Shown here: positions 1-10,180 of the stretch, one piece after another
Position numbering within the stretch: position 1 is the stretch's first letter
How the letters are laid out: each line of letters begins with the position of its first letter
From: Notamacropus eugenii
Lineage: Eukaryota > Chordata > Mammalia > Diprotodontia > Macropodidae
Reading direction: 5' to 3'
DNA length: 64,000 nt
Assembly: GCF_028372415.1 (NCBI RefSeq)
Contig: NC_092872.1
Location: 517,080,224-517,144,223, forward strand
Translations under genes and position numbers: made by a program
The notes under the pieces: generated by a model
Seen by the model: only the letters and a program-made list of their open reading frames with translations
Database searches by the model: none
What the model was told of the DNA's origin: nothing

Positions 1-204
1 TAATGAGGAAGGTACTCCGAAAATCTTAACAGGTTTGTAAAGAGAAAAATCTTAACAGATCATGTAAATATCATTTATAATTAAGATTTTTATGCTAGAC
101 ACACACAGTAACTACGTTTTCCACCTCCAACAAAGCTTAGATCAAGCTTTTCATGACATGAGTATCAAATTACAGTTAACTTAAGTAAACTCATAAAACA
201 TTAA

Positions 205-345
205 ATCATCTAGCCCTTTCTCCCTAATGTACAGATGAGGAAAATTAGGTTTACCAAGAATATAACTTCCTTAGGGTCAGTCAACAAGTTAGTGGCAAAG
301 ATAAAGCCAGAACCCAGAACTCCCAATTCCCAGTCTAGTACTAAA
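205..345 (-). repeat. MIR-type SINE fragment
   Basis: The top strand shows the complement of the MIR core and tail: a block like 'acagatgaggaaaatta', then a degenerate 'agggtcagtcaacaagtta' and 'cagaacccagaactccc'. The copy is old and diverged. It lies in RNF114 downstream of exon 3 (gene sense). Confidence 0.6.
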
Positions 346-542
346 TAAAACATAAACACCAAACAGCTGAAACTACTGAAACACCTATACTTGTACCTTC
401 TTGAAGTTATTAAGACACTTGAAAATACTGTGTCTAACACCTTTGGTTCATTTAAAATAATTCTCAGGTAAAAGTATAAGACTTATGAAAACTACAAGGA
501 ATCCCAAATAGAAAAGGAATAACTGAGTGATAACACATTTAC

Positions 543-649
543 CTCGGTTGATATGCCATATCCTGAGTGGTAGCCTTAACACCCTCCATTAGGTAGCTCT
601 GATACTTGGCACAGGAAGCCACATGGTTACGCATTTTTGATAGCAACAG
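543..649 (-). CDS. RNF114: RNF114 coding exon 3
   Basis: On the minus strand this 107-nt exon follows a 'ctctag' acceptor and ends at an 'AG|gtaaat' donor. It reads [20 protein letters not shown] and continues [15 protein letters not shown] plus a split Arg codon. This matches human RNF114 [27 protein letters not shown] (recalled). It enters in phase 0 from exon 2 and leaves in phase 2. His100 and Cys104 complete a C2HC zinc finger whose first two cysteines (Cys85, Cys88) are in exon 2, with spacing C-x2-C-x11-H-x3-C. Exons for the C2H2-like fingers and the ubiquitin-interacting C-terminus are not in the window and should lie to the left. Confidence 0.93.
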
Positions 650-1029
650 CTAGAGAATCAATTTGAAGAAGCAAATTAGAATACTTAAAGGAGGAAAAGA
701 ATTACTGTTTTGCCCAAGGGGTTTAGGTCCTTTTTTCAGAGAAAGGAGAAAGCAATTGGAATCAAAAAGTCAAAAATAAAGGTATCAGACACAAGTCTGG
801 GTAAAGCAGCACTTGCCTTAGCTTACTCACAATTCTCAGGTTATTCAACAATTGAAGGTACCCATCCTAGAATCACTATACAAAAGACCTAGGAAATTTA
901 GGGATTAACTAATCCAAACCCTTCCCTTTACATAGAAGGGAAGTCATAGAAGAAAGTGAGACCAAGACAAAAGAATCAACCTGCCTAATATCACAAGCCT
1001 AGGTTTTCTCTTGTCAGAAAAGTCTAATG

Positions 1030-2520
1030 TTTAATTCATTCAATAACCATGAAGTACCTACTGTATGTGAGAAATTGTACTAGGTACTGATGTAAACCCT
1101 ACTATAAAGAAGCTTAATTACTAATGGGGAGAAAGACACACACATATAATTATGATATAAGAGAGTAATAAATACAAAGGAAAGATTCACACAAAATGCT
1201 ATATGGAATTTGAGGAAGAAAAGATCACTTTCACATAGACATATAATGTCAGAAAATACTTCATGGAGGAGTTGGCACCCAAGGTGGAGCCTTGAAGGGA
1301 GTAAATTCAATAACTTGAGGGGAGGCAGGTTGGGGTGGGGGGAGTCTATTCTAGATAGATGTGGGGAAAGGTCATGTCACAGACTGTGTTCTCAAGAGCT
1401 TCTAATCTAAGACAGAAAGAAGAATGTTACTAATGCAAGTTCAGGCCAAGTGCTAGAGAGAAATTTGAAGACTGAGGGCTACACAGGGTATGTGACTGAG
1501 CAAAGTTAGTCCTTAAGGAAGTGAGGGAATTTCAATAGATGAAAACAGGAGGGAGGGATTAATCCATTTTAGGAAGAGAATAGCAAAATAAGTAACACAG
1601 GAGAACTCAAGAAAAGAACGGGAGTAATCCAGTCTTGCTGGAATGAAGAAGGTATGAAGTAGTAAGATATAATGCTGGAAAGATAGGTTGTACCCAGACT
1701 GATATTTTTCCATGCCAGAACCTAGGCCTATATTTTAATTCAGGAATCAATGAGAAGCCACTTACAAGTTTTTGAGGAGAGAACATGACCAACTAAAGAC
1801 TATACAGTCAGCCAAGTAAAAAATGAATGTGAGAAGGGATAGACTAAAGTAGGAAGACAAGTTAGGCAACAACAATCTAGATAAGAGGTGATAGGGACCT
1901 GAACAAGGCTGTCTGCAGGAGTGGGAAAGGGGATAGAGTAAGATATTTCACAAATCACTAGGACTTGGCAATTGTTTGGATGTGAGGGATGAAGAAAAGT
2001 TATACAACTGGTAGCAACATCAAAAGGAAAATACTAAAAAATATCAACATCAAAAGGAAAATACTAAGAAAATACTAAAAGGGATTTATTACAGGAGTGA
2101 GGGTGGCAAGGAACTGAACGCAGTGAGGGCAGACTACTCTTGTAGAAGCTTGGCAGTTAAGAAAGAAAACTAGCTAAGTAGCAAAAAAAAAAAAAAAAAA
2201 AAAAAAGGAGGGGATTTTTTTGTTTTTGTTTTAGGATAAAGATCTGATTGCTATAGACTTAAGGAAAAGCCCCACTAGAGAGGAAAAGAACTCTGATTAA
2301 AGTCACAGAAGAGAAGGAAAGTACCAAAGATGTAGGTGCAAAGGTTAGCCTCAGCAAGAAGGCTCCTCTTCCTTCAAGACTGGAAAGTTGACAAGTTGGG
2401 AGAAACATGTTTAGTGTAAAAGAGTGAGGAAATTCAAGGAGAGTAGAAGGTAAGTTACCTAAGAGTGGGATAAGACAATGGAATTTGAAGACTAAGGAGA
2501 CAAATGTGATAAGGCATAAT
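1030..2520 (-). mobile_element. L2 LINE fragment (RNF114 intron 2)
   Basis: The left end (about 1030-1090) is the complement of the L2 3' terminus: 'attcattcaataaccatgaagtac' resembles the inverse of the 'tgctcaataaatg' tail. Further right, phrases such as 'gagaagccacttacaag' and 'gaacatgaccaactaaag' follow the inverted L2 ORF2 region. No open reading frame of note remains. The copy is ancient and broken by indels and a poly(A) run near 2183. Confidence 0.7.
2183..2206 (+). repeat. Poly(A) run
   Basis: About 24 consecutive A residues inside the L2-derived region. It may be the tail of a small retroposon or simple-repeat growth. Confidence 0.8.
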
Positions 2521-2521
2521 A

Positions 2522-2665
2522 TCAATCAGTCAATAAATATTTATTAAGAACTTACCATATTCCATACACTCTTCTAGGTACTACAGAAACAAATACAAAG
2601 AACAAAAACAATTGCACCTCTCAAAGAGTTCACATTCTAAAGTGAAGCAATGAAGATATAAGTGA
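2522..2665 (-). mobile_element. L2 3'-end fragment
   Basis: 'caatcagtcaataaatattt' is the inverted L2 3' tail, followed by the inverse of the usual region just before it ('cctctcaaagagttcacatt'). It is a second L2 terminus directly next to the longer L2 piece. Confidence 0.75.
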
Positions 2666-2689
2666 GGTTTAAAATTATAGGAGCACACA

Positions 2690-2885
2690 CTTAAGAGCTG
2701 GAATGGATCTTAGAGGCCATTTATTCCAAGTCTCTCATTTTTACAGACGAGGAAACGAAGGCCCAGAAAAGTTAAATGACTTGGTAATTTAACCACACTG
2801 ACAATAAAGTCACATTAGTAATAAGTGGCAAATCTGGGATTTGAACATAGGTCATCTGACACAGCAATCTTTCTACTACACCAAG
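2690..2885 (-). repeat. MIR SINE
   Basis: Inverted MIR: 'ttttacagacgaggaaacga', then 'ggcccagaaaagttaaatga', 'ggcaaatctgggatttgaac' and 'ctttctactacaccaag'. Nearly the full MIR core is present. Confidence 0.8.
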
Positions 2886-3149
2886 GACAGATAGGCATGA
2901 ACTTGTAGTAGAACAAATTAACAGGGTTTCATAATTTCCTCTAGCACTGGGAATGGCAGAAGATCAAGATGGCAAGAGGAAAGGACTTTACTGAAACAGC
3001 TGTTTGCAAGGGTAGAAAGGAAAGTGAGGCCAGATTACTGAGAATGGAGAACAGGGAGGAATCAAATGATTGGAAACCATGAAAAGTGTGAAAAGCAAAG
3101 TCTGAGCAAGACCTACAAGATCTTTTCACCGTCTGTGTTGATTATCCTC

Positions 3150-3305
3150 TTATTAAACTAAACCCTGCCAGCTGTAAGAGCTGGCTGTGTGACCTGCAAC
3201 TTTTCTAGCCTCTTTAGAGATTAGTTTCCTCCTTTGTAATTTGACACAGGACTAGATGGTTTCTAATTATAAGGGTTATTCCAACTCTAATATTCTGGGA
3301 CTATG
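3150..3305 (+). repeat. MIR SINE fragment
   Basis: Forward MIR: 'gagctggctgtgtgacctgc', then 'gattagtttcctcctttgta' and 'ccaactctaatattctggga'. Diverged. The following stretch 3310-3780 is AT-rich unique intron sequence with nothing recognised except the hairpin at 3550-3577. Confidence 0.65.
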
Positions 3306-3549
3306 CTAGCCAATGAGAAATGAATTTTAGCTTATTAAAAAGCTTCAGTTAATTAGAAAATTTAAGCTTTACTGGAATGAAGAATTTTGCTTCCATGTTG
3401 AATAATTTCCATGACAATATCAACATAAAGGGGCTGCCTTGAAGGTTATTTTTTATTTAAGGTAAGGTGAAGACACACATTCTGAACTCAGTAAATCTTT
3501 CGTTAACTTTTCTACAATACCACTTAAATTTGGCCACTAAACATGTAAG

Positions 3550-3577
3550 ACTACATCCTAGTAGCCTAGGATGTAGT
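3550..3577. repeat. Perfect 12-bp inverted repeat (hairpin)
   Basis: ACTACATCCTAG, a 4-base loop TAGC, then CTAGGATGTAGT. The arms are perfectly complementary. It lies in RNF114 intron 2. No function is implied. Confidence 0.9.
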
Positions 3578-3779
3578 AGTTGTAGTAGTACATATCTAGT
3601 TCTGATAGGACTTAAGACAAGAAAAACTACAAGTTTGTAAAATTAATATGCTGTCAAAAGGACAGATCTAGAAAAAATATAGGACTAAATTCCAAACTGC
3701 ACTTTTTATAAAATCTGGGCATTACAGTAAGAAGAAAAAGATATTTAAACCCACACAGACTTGAGAATATTTAATTATA

Positions 3780-3960
3780 AAGAACTGACAGACCTAAAGA
3801 TTCAGAGCTGAGAAGAAATGAGAGATTAAGATCAATTTTCCACTTGCAAATGTGGAAACTATGGCTCAGAAAAGGTTATATCACTGCTCAAGGTGGCAAG
3901 ACCAGGACTCAAGGCAAAGGCTACAAACTCCAAGTCCACTATTCTTTCCACTACATAAAG
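3780..3960 (-). repeat. MIR SINE
   Basis: Inverted MIR: 'atgtggaaactatggctcag', then 'ggtggcaagaccaggactca' and 'ctattctttccactacat'. Confidence 0.65.
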
Positions 3961-4034
3961 CAAGAAAGAATCAAGCAGTATAATGCAGTAGAAAAAGTGC
4001 TAGCCTTGCAGTAAAGAGAGTGGGTCAAAATTTC

Positions 4035-5056
4035 TGTCCACATGCTTACCAGCCATGTCTCCTCTGCTAGATCCTCTTCCAGATCACACCCTCTAACCAC
4101 AGGTATCCCTTAAGATTCCGTCTGGAGTCCTCTTCTCTTCTCCCTCTATACTATTGGACTTGGAGATCTCATCGGCTCTTTGTAGATTTAATTGTCATAT
4201 CTATGCTGCTGATTCTCAAATCTATTTTTCCTGACCCAGCCTCTCTGTTGACGGTCAATCTCCCATCTCCACCTACCTTTCAGACATCTTGAACTGGATA
4301 TCTAGTAGGCATTTTAAACTCAACATGTCCAAAATAGAACTTATTATCTTTCTCCCTCAACTCCACCCTATTCTTACCTTCCCTATTTCTGTCAAGGACA
4401 CTATCATCTTCCCAACCTAGGAGTCATCCTCAACTCTTTACTGTCTCTCACCCCACATATGCAATCTGTTGCCAAGGTCTGTTGATTTCGCCTCCGTAAT
4501 ATTTCTTGAACACATATGGTATGGTTCTGTCCTCTGATATTACCATCGCCCTGGGGCAGACACTTATCATTTCACATCTGCACTACTGTTAATAGCCTGC
4601 TGGTTAGTCTGCCTGCCTCAAGTCTCTCCTCACTCCAATCCATCCTCCCACTACAGTGACTTTCTTAAAGCAAATATCCAACCATATCACTTCCTTACTC
4701 AATAAACTCCATTGCCTCCCTATAACCTCCAGGATCAAATACAAAATCTTGTTTGGCATTCAAAGTTCATCATAACCCCTAGCTTTTCAGTCTTTTTACA
4801 TCTTACTCTTCAACATGTAACATACTCTTAGATCTAGTGACACTGGCCTTCTGACTATTTCATTCAATTTCTGTGCCTTCCTTTTTCTAATTGTTTACTT
4901 TTCATGGTATCTATAGCTTGTCTGTACCTAACTGTTTGCATGTTTCCTCCTCTATTAGGTTGTGAACTCCTTAAGGGCTGAGATTGTCTTTTCCCTCTTT
5001 TTTGTATCCCAAGAGCCTAGCATATAGGTGCTTAATAAAAGTTTATTGAATGACCT
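4035..5056 (+). mobile_element. L2 LINE 3' half, ORF2 end to 3' terminus
   Basis: Long forward match to the L2 ORF2 end and 3'UTR: 'aggtatcccttaagattccg', 'ctcctcttctcttctccctc', 'aaactcaacatgtccaaaat', 'gtgaactccttaagggctga' and the terminal 'gtgcttaataaaagtttatt'. About 1.0 kb, 5'-truncated, no intact ORF. It lies in RNF114 intron 2, opposite to the gene. Confidence 0.9.
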
Positions 5057-5312
5057 GTTAATTCAACCTCTTTGACCATTTAGTTTTCTTTCTCCTCATA
5101 AAATAGTGATAAAATTCTCATACTACCTAAAGCCACAGCACTGCAGAAAGGAAAGCACTATTAAATCATTAAGTGCCATATAAATATCAGATTTTATTAT
5201 TGTTTAGCAGCACAGCAACCACTAAGAATAAATTCCCTCACTTATTTACCAAATGAACTTTACAAAGGCACAAGCGAAAAGTAGAATGCACCATCTTGAT
5301 TACTGTACATAC

Positions 5313-5463
5313 ATTTTTTTTGCAGCCAATACAGGTTGCCTCTGTTGCTTCAATTTGCCTTTCTAAATCCACAGCTTTGGTTCCCGCAGACAGAGCACTT
5401 CGACAGACTCCACAAACAGGTTTCTTCGGTTTCAGACACTGCTGCAGGCAAACAGCACAAAAG
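5313..5463 (-). CDS. RNF114: RNF114 coding exon 2 (RING second half)
   Basis: This 151-nt exon begins after a 'ctgttttag' acceptor and ends at 'AAT|gtatgt'. It completes the Ile41 codon begun in exon 1 and reads [20 protein letters not shown], then [20 protein letters not shown] and [10 protein letters not shown]. That is near identical to human RNF114 in this region ([20 protein letters not shown], recalled). It carries RING zinc ligands Cys43, Cys46, Cys58 and Cys61 and opens the C2HC finger (Cys85, Cys88). RNF114 is a RING E3 ubiquitin ligase implicated in NF-kB and T-cell signalling. The first three coding exons together encode 126 residues of a roughly 228-residue family protein. Confidence 0.97.
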
Positions 5464-5469
5464 CTAAAA

Positions 5470-5990
5470 CAGAAACAAAATGATAGAATCGAGCACATTT
5501 AGGGTTAGGGTTGACAAGAGTTCACAGCAAGGAGGGCATTCTGCATGTGTCCTCATCAGACAACAGTGGTATGCCAACTAAGGAAGATCTGATGACAGAA
5601 AATTACTTGTTATGAACAATAAACACTCCATCAATGAATAGCAATTTATCCAATGTGGTGGATTTAAGACAAAGTATTTATAATAAAATTTACCAGAAAG
5701 CTTGCAATGGCAATGTATTACCCACAGCAGCCATCCTGATAACAAGTACATTCCACTTGTATCACTTGGTATGCTACCCAGTGTTCCCCATAATTACAAC
5801 TGTCCCCAGGCTTATTAAAGCAGGATTAAGCTTTTGTGGAAAGGACACATTGGATTTGGATCTGCAATAATGACCAAACATGCTTATTGAACACATGTGT
5901 AGGCCATCAAAACAGTAATTTAAGTAGATACCTAATCCCAAGGAAACAATGAAAACAGAGACCAGTCAACAAAAAATTCTAACAATAATT
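5470..5990. other. RNF114 intron 1, unassigned stretch
   Basis: AT-rich sequence just upstream (gene sense) of exon 2. An open frame of about 78 codons at 5634-5870 has no recognisable product. No repeat was recognised. Confidence 0.5.
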
Positions 5991-6215
5991 TCAGTTGCAT
6001 AGTACTTCACTTTCACTTCTATCTCATTGAATACTCACAACAATCCTGGAAAGTAGGAAGAGTTGGGGTCATTATGCCCATTTTTCATATGAGAAAGCTG
6101 AGGCTAAGAGAGAGAATCCAGCCTCCTCAAAAACACATAGATGAATTTGTGGCAGAAAGGGACTAGAATCCAAATCTTCTGATTCACAGCCCTGTGTAAT
6201 TTCTACTGTAGCAAA
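5990..6215 (-). repeat. MIR/THER1-type SINE
   Basis: Inverted MIR with its right-hand tail: 'tactcacaacaatcctggaa', 'gtcattatgcccatttttca', 'gagaaagctgaggctaagag', then the 'gactagaatccaaat' block. The stretch 6215-7035 beyond it is unassigned intron sequence, becoming C-rich toward the promoter. Confidence 0.75.
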
Positions 6216-7034
6216 CTACCTCTTCAAATTAACACAAAATTGTGTTCCAAAATCTTCAGTCCTTGTAAGGAGGTACAGACCACATCCCAAATGTTACCTG
6301 GCATGTGGATGATTATAAAATGATTTTAAAATCACATCCAACTAATGTCATGTTAATTTCACTGGTCTTTTTAAACAGTTTCTGTTTCGCTTTAGGCCTT
6401 CAGTTTCACTTTCCTACCATTTCTTCTCCCAGGCTCAGTACTGATGCCCCACCCACTTTTTCTATTTTGAATGCTTCAGTTAATCTTGACTCTTGGATAT
6501 TAAACTAGTAGTATCCTAGGCACCAAAGTCATTGACATCCATCATAAGCATCCAAACAGGGGTTAGGAAAAGGGAAATAAACGTCACGTCCTTTGTGTCA
6601 AAGTTAAAAGTTCGAGGGCATAGAATCCGCCCGAGTTAACAACCACATTTCAAAGGGCAGTTTGGTGACTTTCCCTGGTTAGGGTCGAGTAGAAAGCACA
6701 CTTAGCTCACCGGAGTTCACTTTATCAACTTGACAAAAAGCCCCTCACCGCCTCCTGTCTGTTTCCCTCTCCTCTCCTCCTTCCACATTTCTTTTCATAG
6801 AATCACAGACTATTTCTGCTCAGCATTTCATCACTCCCTTTTCTCTCTCCCCTTAACCTCGGTCTACTTCAATGCCCACCCCAATGGGGCGACAGCCAGC
6901 CACCCCCTTTCCCCTTTTCTTCAGACCTCCTCTCTCACCCCCAGTTCTCTTCCCTCAAACCCCGCTCCCTCTCCTACGTCCGAGGTGCACCTCCACCCCG
7001 CAGGATTTCCCTCTGCCCCGAACCACAAGATCAT

Positions 7035-7160
7035 CCTTTTAGACCTCAAGTTTCTAGATGTCATTGAGTTCATTCCACTCCTTTTACGGATGAAGAAAGG
7101 GGGACCCACAGAAGTTAACTTGACTTCACCCCAAGGTCACACAGCTGGGAAGGTCTGACC
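7035..7160 (-). repeat. MIR SINE near the RNF114 promoter
   Basis: Inverted MIR: 'cattgagttcattccactcc', 'ttacggatgaagaaaggggg', 'caccccaaggtcacacagct'. It sits in intron 1 at the edge of the CpG-rich region. Confidence 0.75.
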
Positions 7161-7399
7161 CTAAGTCCCCCTTCCCCTCCCCCCGACCTGGGTCCCACCA
7201 TTTAATCTTCACTCCCTTTCTCTCAACGGTCCTCCCTCGCCTCTCTCGGACCCCGGCCCCCAGGCTCTCGCACTCCCTCCCGCCCTCCTCAGGGTCTGTC
7301 TCTCCGCTCACAACTCGCTCAAAGTAGCCCCCAGCCTCAGCCAGAGCCCCGGGCCCGCTCCAAGGGCAGTCACCTCCCTTCAGCCCCCTCCCCGCTTAC

Positions 7400-7521
7400 A
7401 TGTGTCCGCAGGGCGCCCGCTCCGGCTTCTCGTACACCTCCAGGCACACCGGGCACGTGAAGCTGGACAGGGTGTTCGCCGCCGCCACCCCAAACAGCTC
7501 CGCGCCACCACCCAGCGCCAT
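7400..7521 (-). CDS. RNF114: RNF114 coding exon 1 (start codon, RING first half)
   Basis: The ATG is at 7519-7521 (minus strand). The 122-nt coding part gives [20 protein letters not shown], then [20 protein letters not shown], and splits the next codon at 'CAC AT|gtaagc'. The RING opens with Cys23-x2-Cys26-x11-Cys38-x-His40. Human RNF114 has the same [13 protein letters not shown] core but a different and somewhat longer N-terminal leader, from memory. This start is chosen because it is the first ATG in the frame, has an AAGATGG context, and leads directly into the conserved RING. Intron 1 is about 1.9 kb. Confidence 0.95.
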
Positions 7522-7624
7522 CTTGTCCTCCCCCAGCGCTCCTCAGAGAACAGAGCGACGGCGGCCGGGAAGTGGGAGCGAGGAGGGGGCGGGGAGGAGG
7601 AGGAGAAAGGGGAGGGACGAGGAG

Positions 7625-7915
7625 GGGGCGGGGATAGGGGCGGGGATAGGGATGGCAGGGCGGTGATAGGGGTTTAGGGGCGGGGACAGGGGCGGAGGGG
7701 CGGGGACGGGAGCGGGGGTGGGGGGGGGCGGGGATAGGGATGGCAGGGCGGTAATAGAGGTTTAGGGGCGCGGACAGGGGCGGAGGGGCGGGGACGGGAG
7801 CGGGGTGGGCGGGGATAGGGGCGGAGGGGCGGGGAGGGGCGGGGATAGGGGCGGAGGGGCGGGGACGGGAGTGGGGGGGCGGGGATAGGGGCTGAGGGGC
7901 GGGGGAGAGGGAAGA
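7625..7915. repeat. GC-rich tandem repeat beside the RNF114 promoter
   Basis: A block of about 100 bp is repeated. The marker 'ggcggggatagggatggcag' occurs near 7635 and again near 7727, each followed by 'gcggt(g/a)atag(g/a)ggtttaggggcg' and then 'acaggggcggaggggcgggg'. A third, partial and shuffled copy runs to about 7915. The unit is made of Sp1-like GGGGCGGGG boxes and G-runs able to form G-quadruplexes. Long proline-rich or glycine-rich open frames here are by-products of the repeat. Confidence 0.8.
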
Positions 7916-7962
7916 GGAGGAAGAATGTGGAGCAATCATAATCCTAATCAATCATCATTTTA

Positions 7963-8062
7963 TACAGTGTGTCCCAAAAGCCTCAGTGCAGTTTTACACT
8001 TCGGTGGCTTGAAGTTTCAGCGTCAGTGACTTACAGCTGCTCTGACTTCTGGGACACTACAG
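7963..8062. mobile_element. Short mariner-like MITE (tentative)
   Basis: The left end 'cagtgtgtcccaaaag' and the right end 'cttctgggacactac' are imperfect inverted repeats sharing GTGTCCCA-AAG, about 95 bp apart. The termini resemble those of mariner-type MITEs. The element is too short to encode anything. A TA flank is present on the left and is unclear on the right. Confidence 0.5.
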
Positions 8063-8079
8063 AGTGCACACATGGTCTC

Positions 8080-8175
8080 CTTTTATTCTTAGGTATTATT
8101 ATCCCCATTTTACAGACGAGGAAACAGGTTAAAATGACTTTCCCGGGGCCAGGTTTCTGTCCAGTTCATCAGCTA
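8080..8175 (-). repeat. MIR fragment
   Basis: 'attattatccccattttaca' followed by 'gacgaggaaacaggttaaaa' is the conserved inverted MIR core. Confidence 0.6.
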
Positions 8176-8359
8176 GTGTGTAGGATAATGGCCAGAGGAC
8201 GGCTTCCGAGCCAGGCAGAGCCGGGCTGGAGCCCTGCCCCGTCCAACAGCCTCTCTCCTGCTCTCCCGCTCAGCTCCGGCGTCCCCTCAGCACCTCCAGG
8301 AGCGGAGAAGATCCTCTGCGAGCCTTTGTTCAGAGCCCCTCACCCCCAGTGCTGAACGG

Positions 8360-8361
<2 letters not shown>

Positions 8362-8414
<53 letters not shown>

Positions 8415-8784
8415 TACACATATACACACACGCATACACACATACACATACACAGACTCACACACACTCACATACACACACATACACACACACATACACA
8501 TATACACACAGACACGCAGACACACATACACATTCACACATGCACATACACATACACACACTCACACACATACACACATTCACACACACGCGCACAGATA
8601 CACAGACACACAGACACATACATACACACATACACATACACACACATTCACACACATACACACACACGTACACACACAGATACACAGACACACATACACA
8701 TACATACACACATACACATACACACACATTCACACACTCATACATACACACACACAGACACATTCACACACACATACACACATT
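8362..8784 (+). repeat. (CA)n compound microsatellite, about 420 bp
   Basis: A pure CA run at about 8365-8411, then several hundred bases of CA broken by 'cata', 'catt', 'caga' and 'actc' interruptions. Some blocks are themselves duplicated, e.g. 'cacagatacacagacacaca'. Open frames of His/Thr or Cys/Val repeats across it are not genes. Confidence 0.95.
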
Positions 8785-8789
8785 TCTCA

Positions 8790-9035
8790 TTGTCTTAGAC
8801 TACAAATCTTGTCCTCCCATACATATTCTGCAATCCACATGTTCCTCTTTGCTGTTCCCCTTGATTCTACTGCCTTCACTCTGTTGACTATTTCAAATTT
8901 ATCTTATCTATTCATACTTGTTTTCATGTTGTCCCCTTCATTTGACAGTGATCTCCTTCAGGGCAGCGATTGTCTTTTACTTTTCTTCGTTTTACCACAA
9001 TTAGCCTTGTTGACTGAATGACTGACATGTATATT
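8790..9035 (+). mobile_element. L2-like LINE 3'-end fragment
   Basis: 'ttgacagtgatctccttcag' followed by 'ggcagcgattgtcttttact' and the ending 'ttgttgactgaatgactgac' follow the L2 3'UTR pattern. Upstream 'cctctttgctgttccccttg' also fits L2. Diverged. Confidence 0.55.
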
Positions 9036-9289
9036 CATATACTAGTGACCTAGCATCAATCATTTAATTTGTCAGTGTTTTAAGCAGTTCTCTGTGACTA
9101 CAAGTTGCAGAGAAACTACTGACCTGCATTGTAGAGGGAGTTCTTCATTTGGGATTTTCCTATCCCAGTGAGATCACAGGCACAGTCCTTATCTCTATTT
9201 GATTGTTAGAACAATTTTCCTTACCTCAACAAATCTGGGTGATGCTTTTAACTTTTCAAGGGACACATTGGCTTATTTTGTCCCAATTT

Positions 9290-9415
9290 CTATTGGCGGG
9301 GTTATACCAGTGTTCTCAAATGTTTTGGTCTCAGAACCCCTTTATAGTCTTAAAAATTATTGAGGATCCTTCAGAGGTTTTATTTATATATTTATGTATT
9401 ATAAAAATAGGGGAT
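9290..9415 (+). mobile_element. hAT-like non-autonomous fragment
   Basis: 'ccagtgttctcaaatgtttt' followed by 'ggtctcagaacccctttata' and 'gtcttaaaaattattgagga' resembles the 5' terminus of a Charlie-group non-autonomous hAT. The matching 3' end was not found. Confidence 0.4.
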
Positions 9416-9429
9416 TATTATTTTGTCCC

Positions 9430-10180
9430 AATTTTGAAAAGAAGAAAGAGTATGGATTCTGCAGACTATAGGCTAGCAAGTTTGACTTTGATTCCTATGA
9501 AATTCTAGGAGGAATGACTAAAGACAGGGTTTGTGCAACTCTAGATAAGGAGAATACAAAAGAACCAGCATGGCTTCATTAAGAATAGATCATCCCAAAC
9601 CAACCTTGTTTCCATGTTTTTTGATGGGATTACTAAACTAGTAGATGAGAGAAATGTAATGGACATAATTTACACCTTTATTTTAGAAAAGTGACAAAAT
9701 ATTTCATGCTATCCTTATTGAAAAGATGGAGAGATAAAGGCTAGATGAAAGTGCAAATACAAGGCTTCAGATGCAGTTAAATGGCTAAACTCAGAGAATA
9801 GTTCATTGTTCTATGTCAGCCTGGAAAGAGAGGGCCAAAGAAGTGCCATCTGTGATTGTATGTCATGTGTCATGTCCGTCTGTGACTGACCCCATGTTGT
9901 TTCACATTCTTATCGATGACTTGGTTAAAGGTGTAGGTGGCACAGTTATCAAATTTTCAAGTGACCTCCAAGTCAGGAGGTACAGCTAACTAACAAGATG
10001 GATGATGCCCAGATTCCAAAAAAATCTTGACAAGCAAGACAAATTGAAGATGAAATGTAATAGAGATAAAAGTAGATTTAGTCCAGCTTATGGATTTCAG
10101 AAATTAACTTCAAATAATCTATTTGAGAAATTAGTTTCTAAGATGTGGGAGACCTGGTTAGAGAGCAGTTTGGAAAAGAT
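9430..10180 (+). mobile_element. L3 (CR1-clade) LINE, reverse-transcriptase region, left part
   Basis: Forward L3/CR1 ORF2-type sequence: 'aaccagcatggcttcattaa', 'catcccaaaccaaccttgtt', 'gtagatgagagaaatgtaat', 'cacattcttatcgatgactt', 'gatgtgggagacctggttag'. It is interrupted at about 10180 by the DEPDC1B retrocopy and resumes at 12111. Old, with no open frame. Confidence 0.8.

Larger units (their letters stand above)
7150..7920 (-). promoter_or_regulatory. RNF114: RNF114 CpG-rich promoter and 5' region
   Basis: The region is strongly G+C rich and keeps many CpG pairs, unlike the AT-rich surroundings. It covers RNF114 exon 1 and about 400 bp upstream (gene sense). Repeated GGGGCGGGG boxes are Sp1/KLF-type sites. 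The minus strand around the start codon reads AAGATGGCGCTG, close to the YY1 consensus AAGATGGCGGC, so YY1 binding and translation start may overlap. No TATA box is evident, as is usual for CpG-island promoters. The exact transcription start cannot be placed. Confidence 0.75.

Noticed and set aside
5496-5515. 'tttagggttagggttg', two telomere-like repeats next to RNF114 exon 2
   Set aside because: Only two units; too short to call interstitial telomeric sequence.
7370-7951. Long proline-rich minus-strand frame (193 codons) across the RNF114 promoter
   Set aside because: It is a frame through the GC-rich tandem repeat and exon 1 in the wrong phase; the true RNF114 exon 1 frame overlaps it.
8340-8887. 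Several His/Thr- and Cys/Val-rich frames of 73-149 codons
   Set aside because: They are translations of the CA/GT microsatellite.
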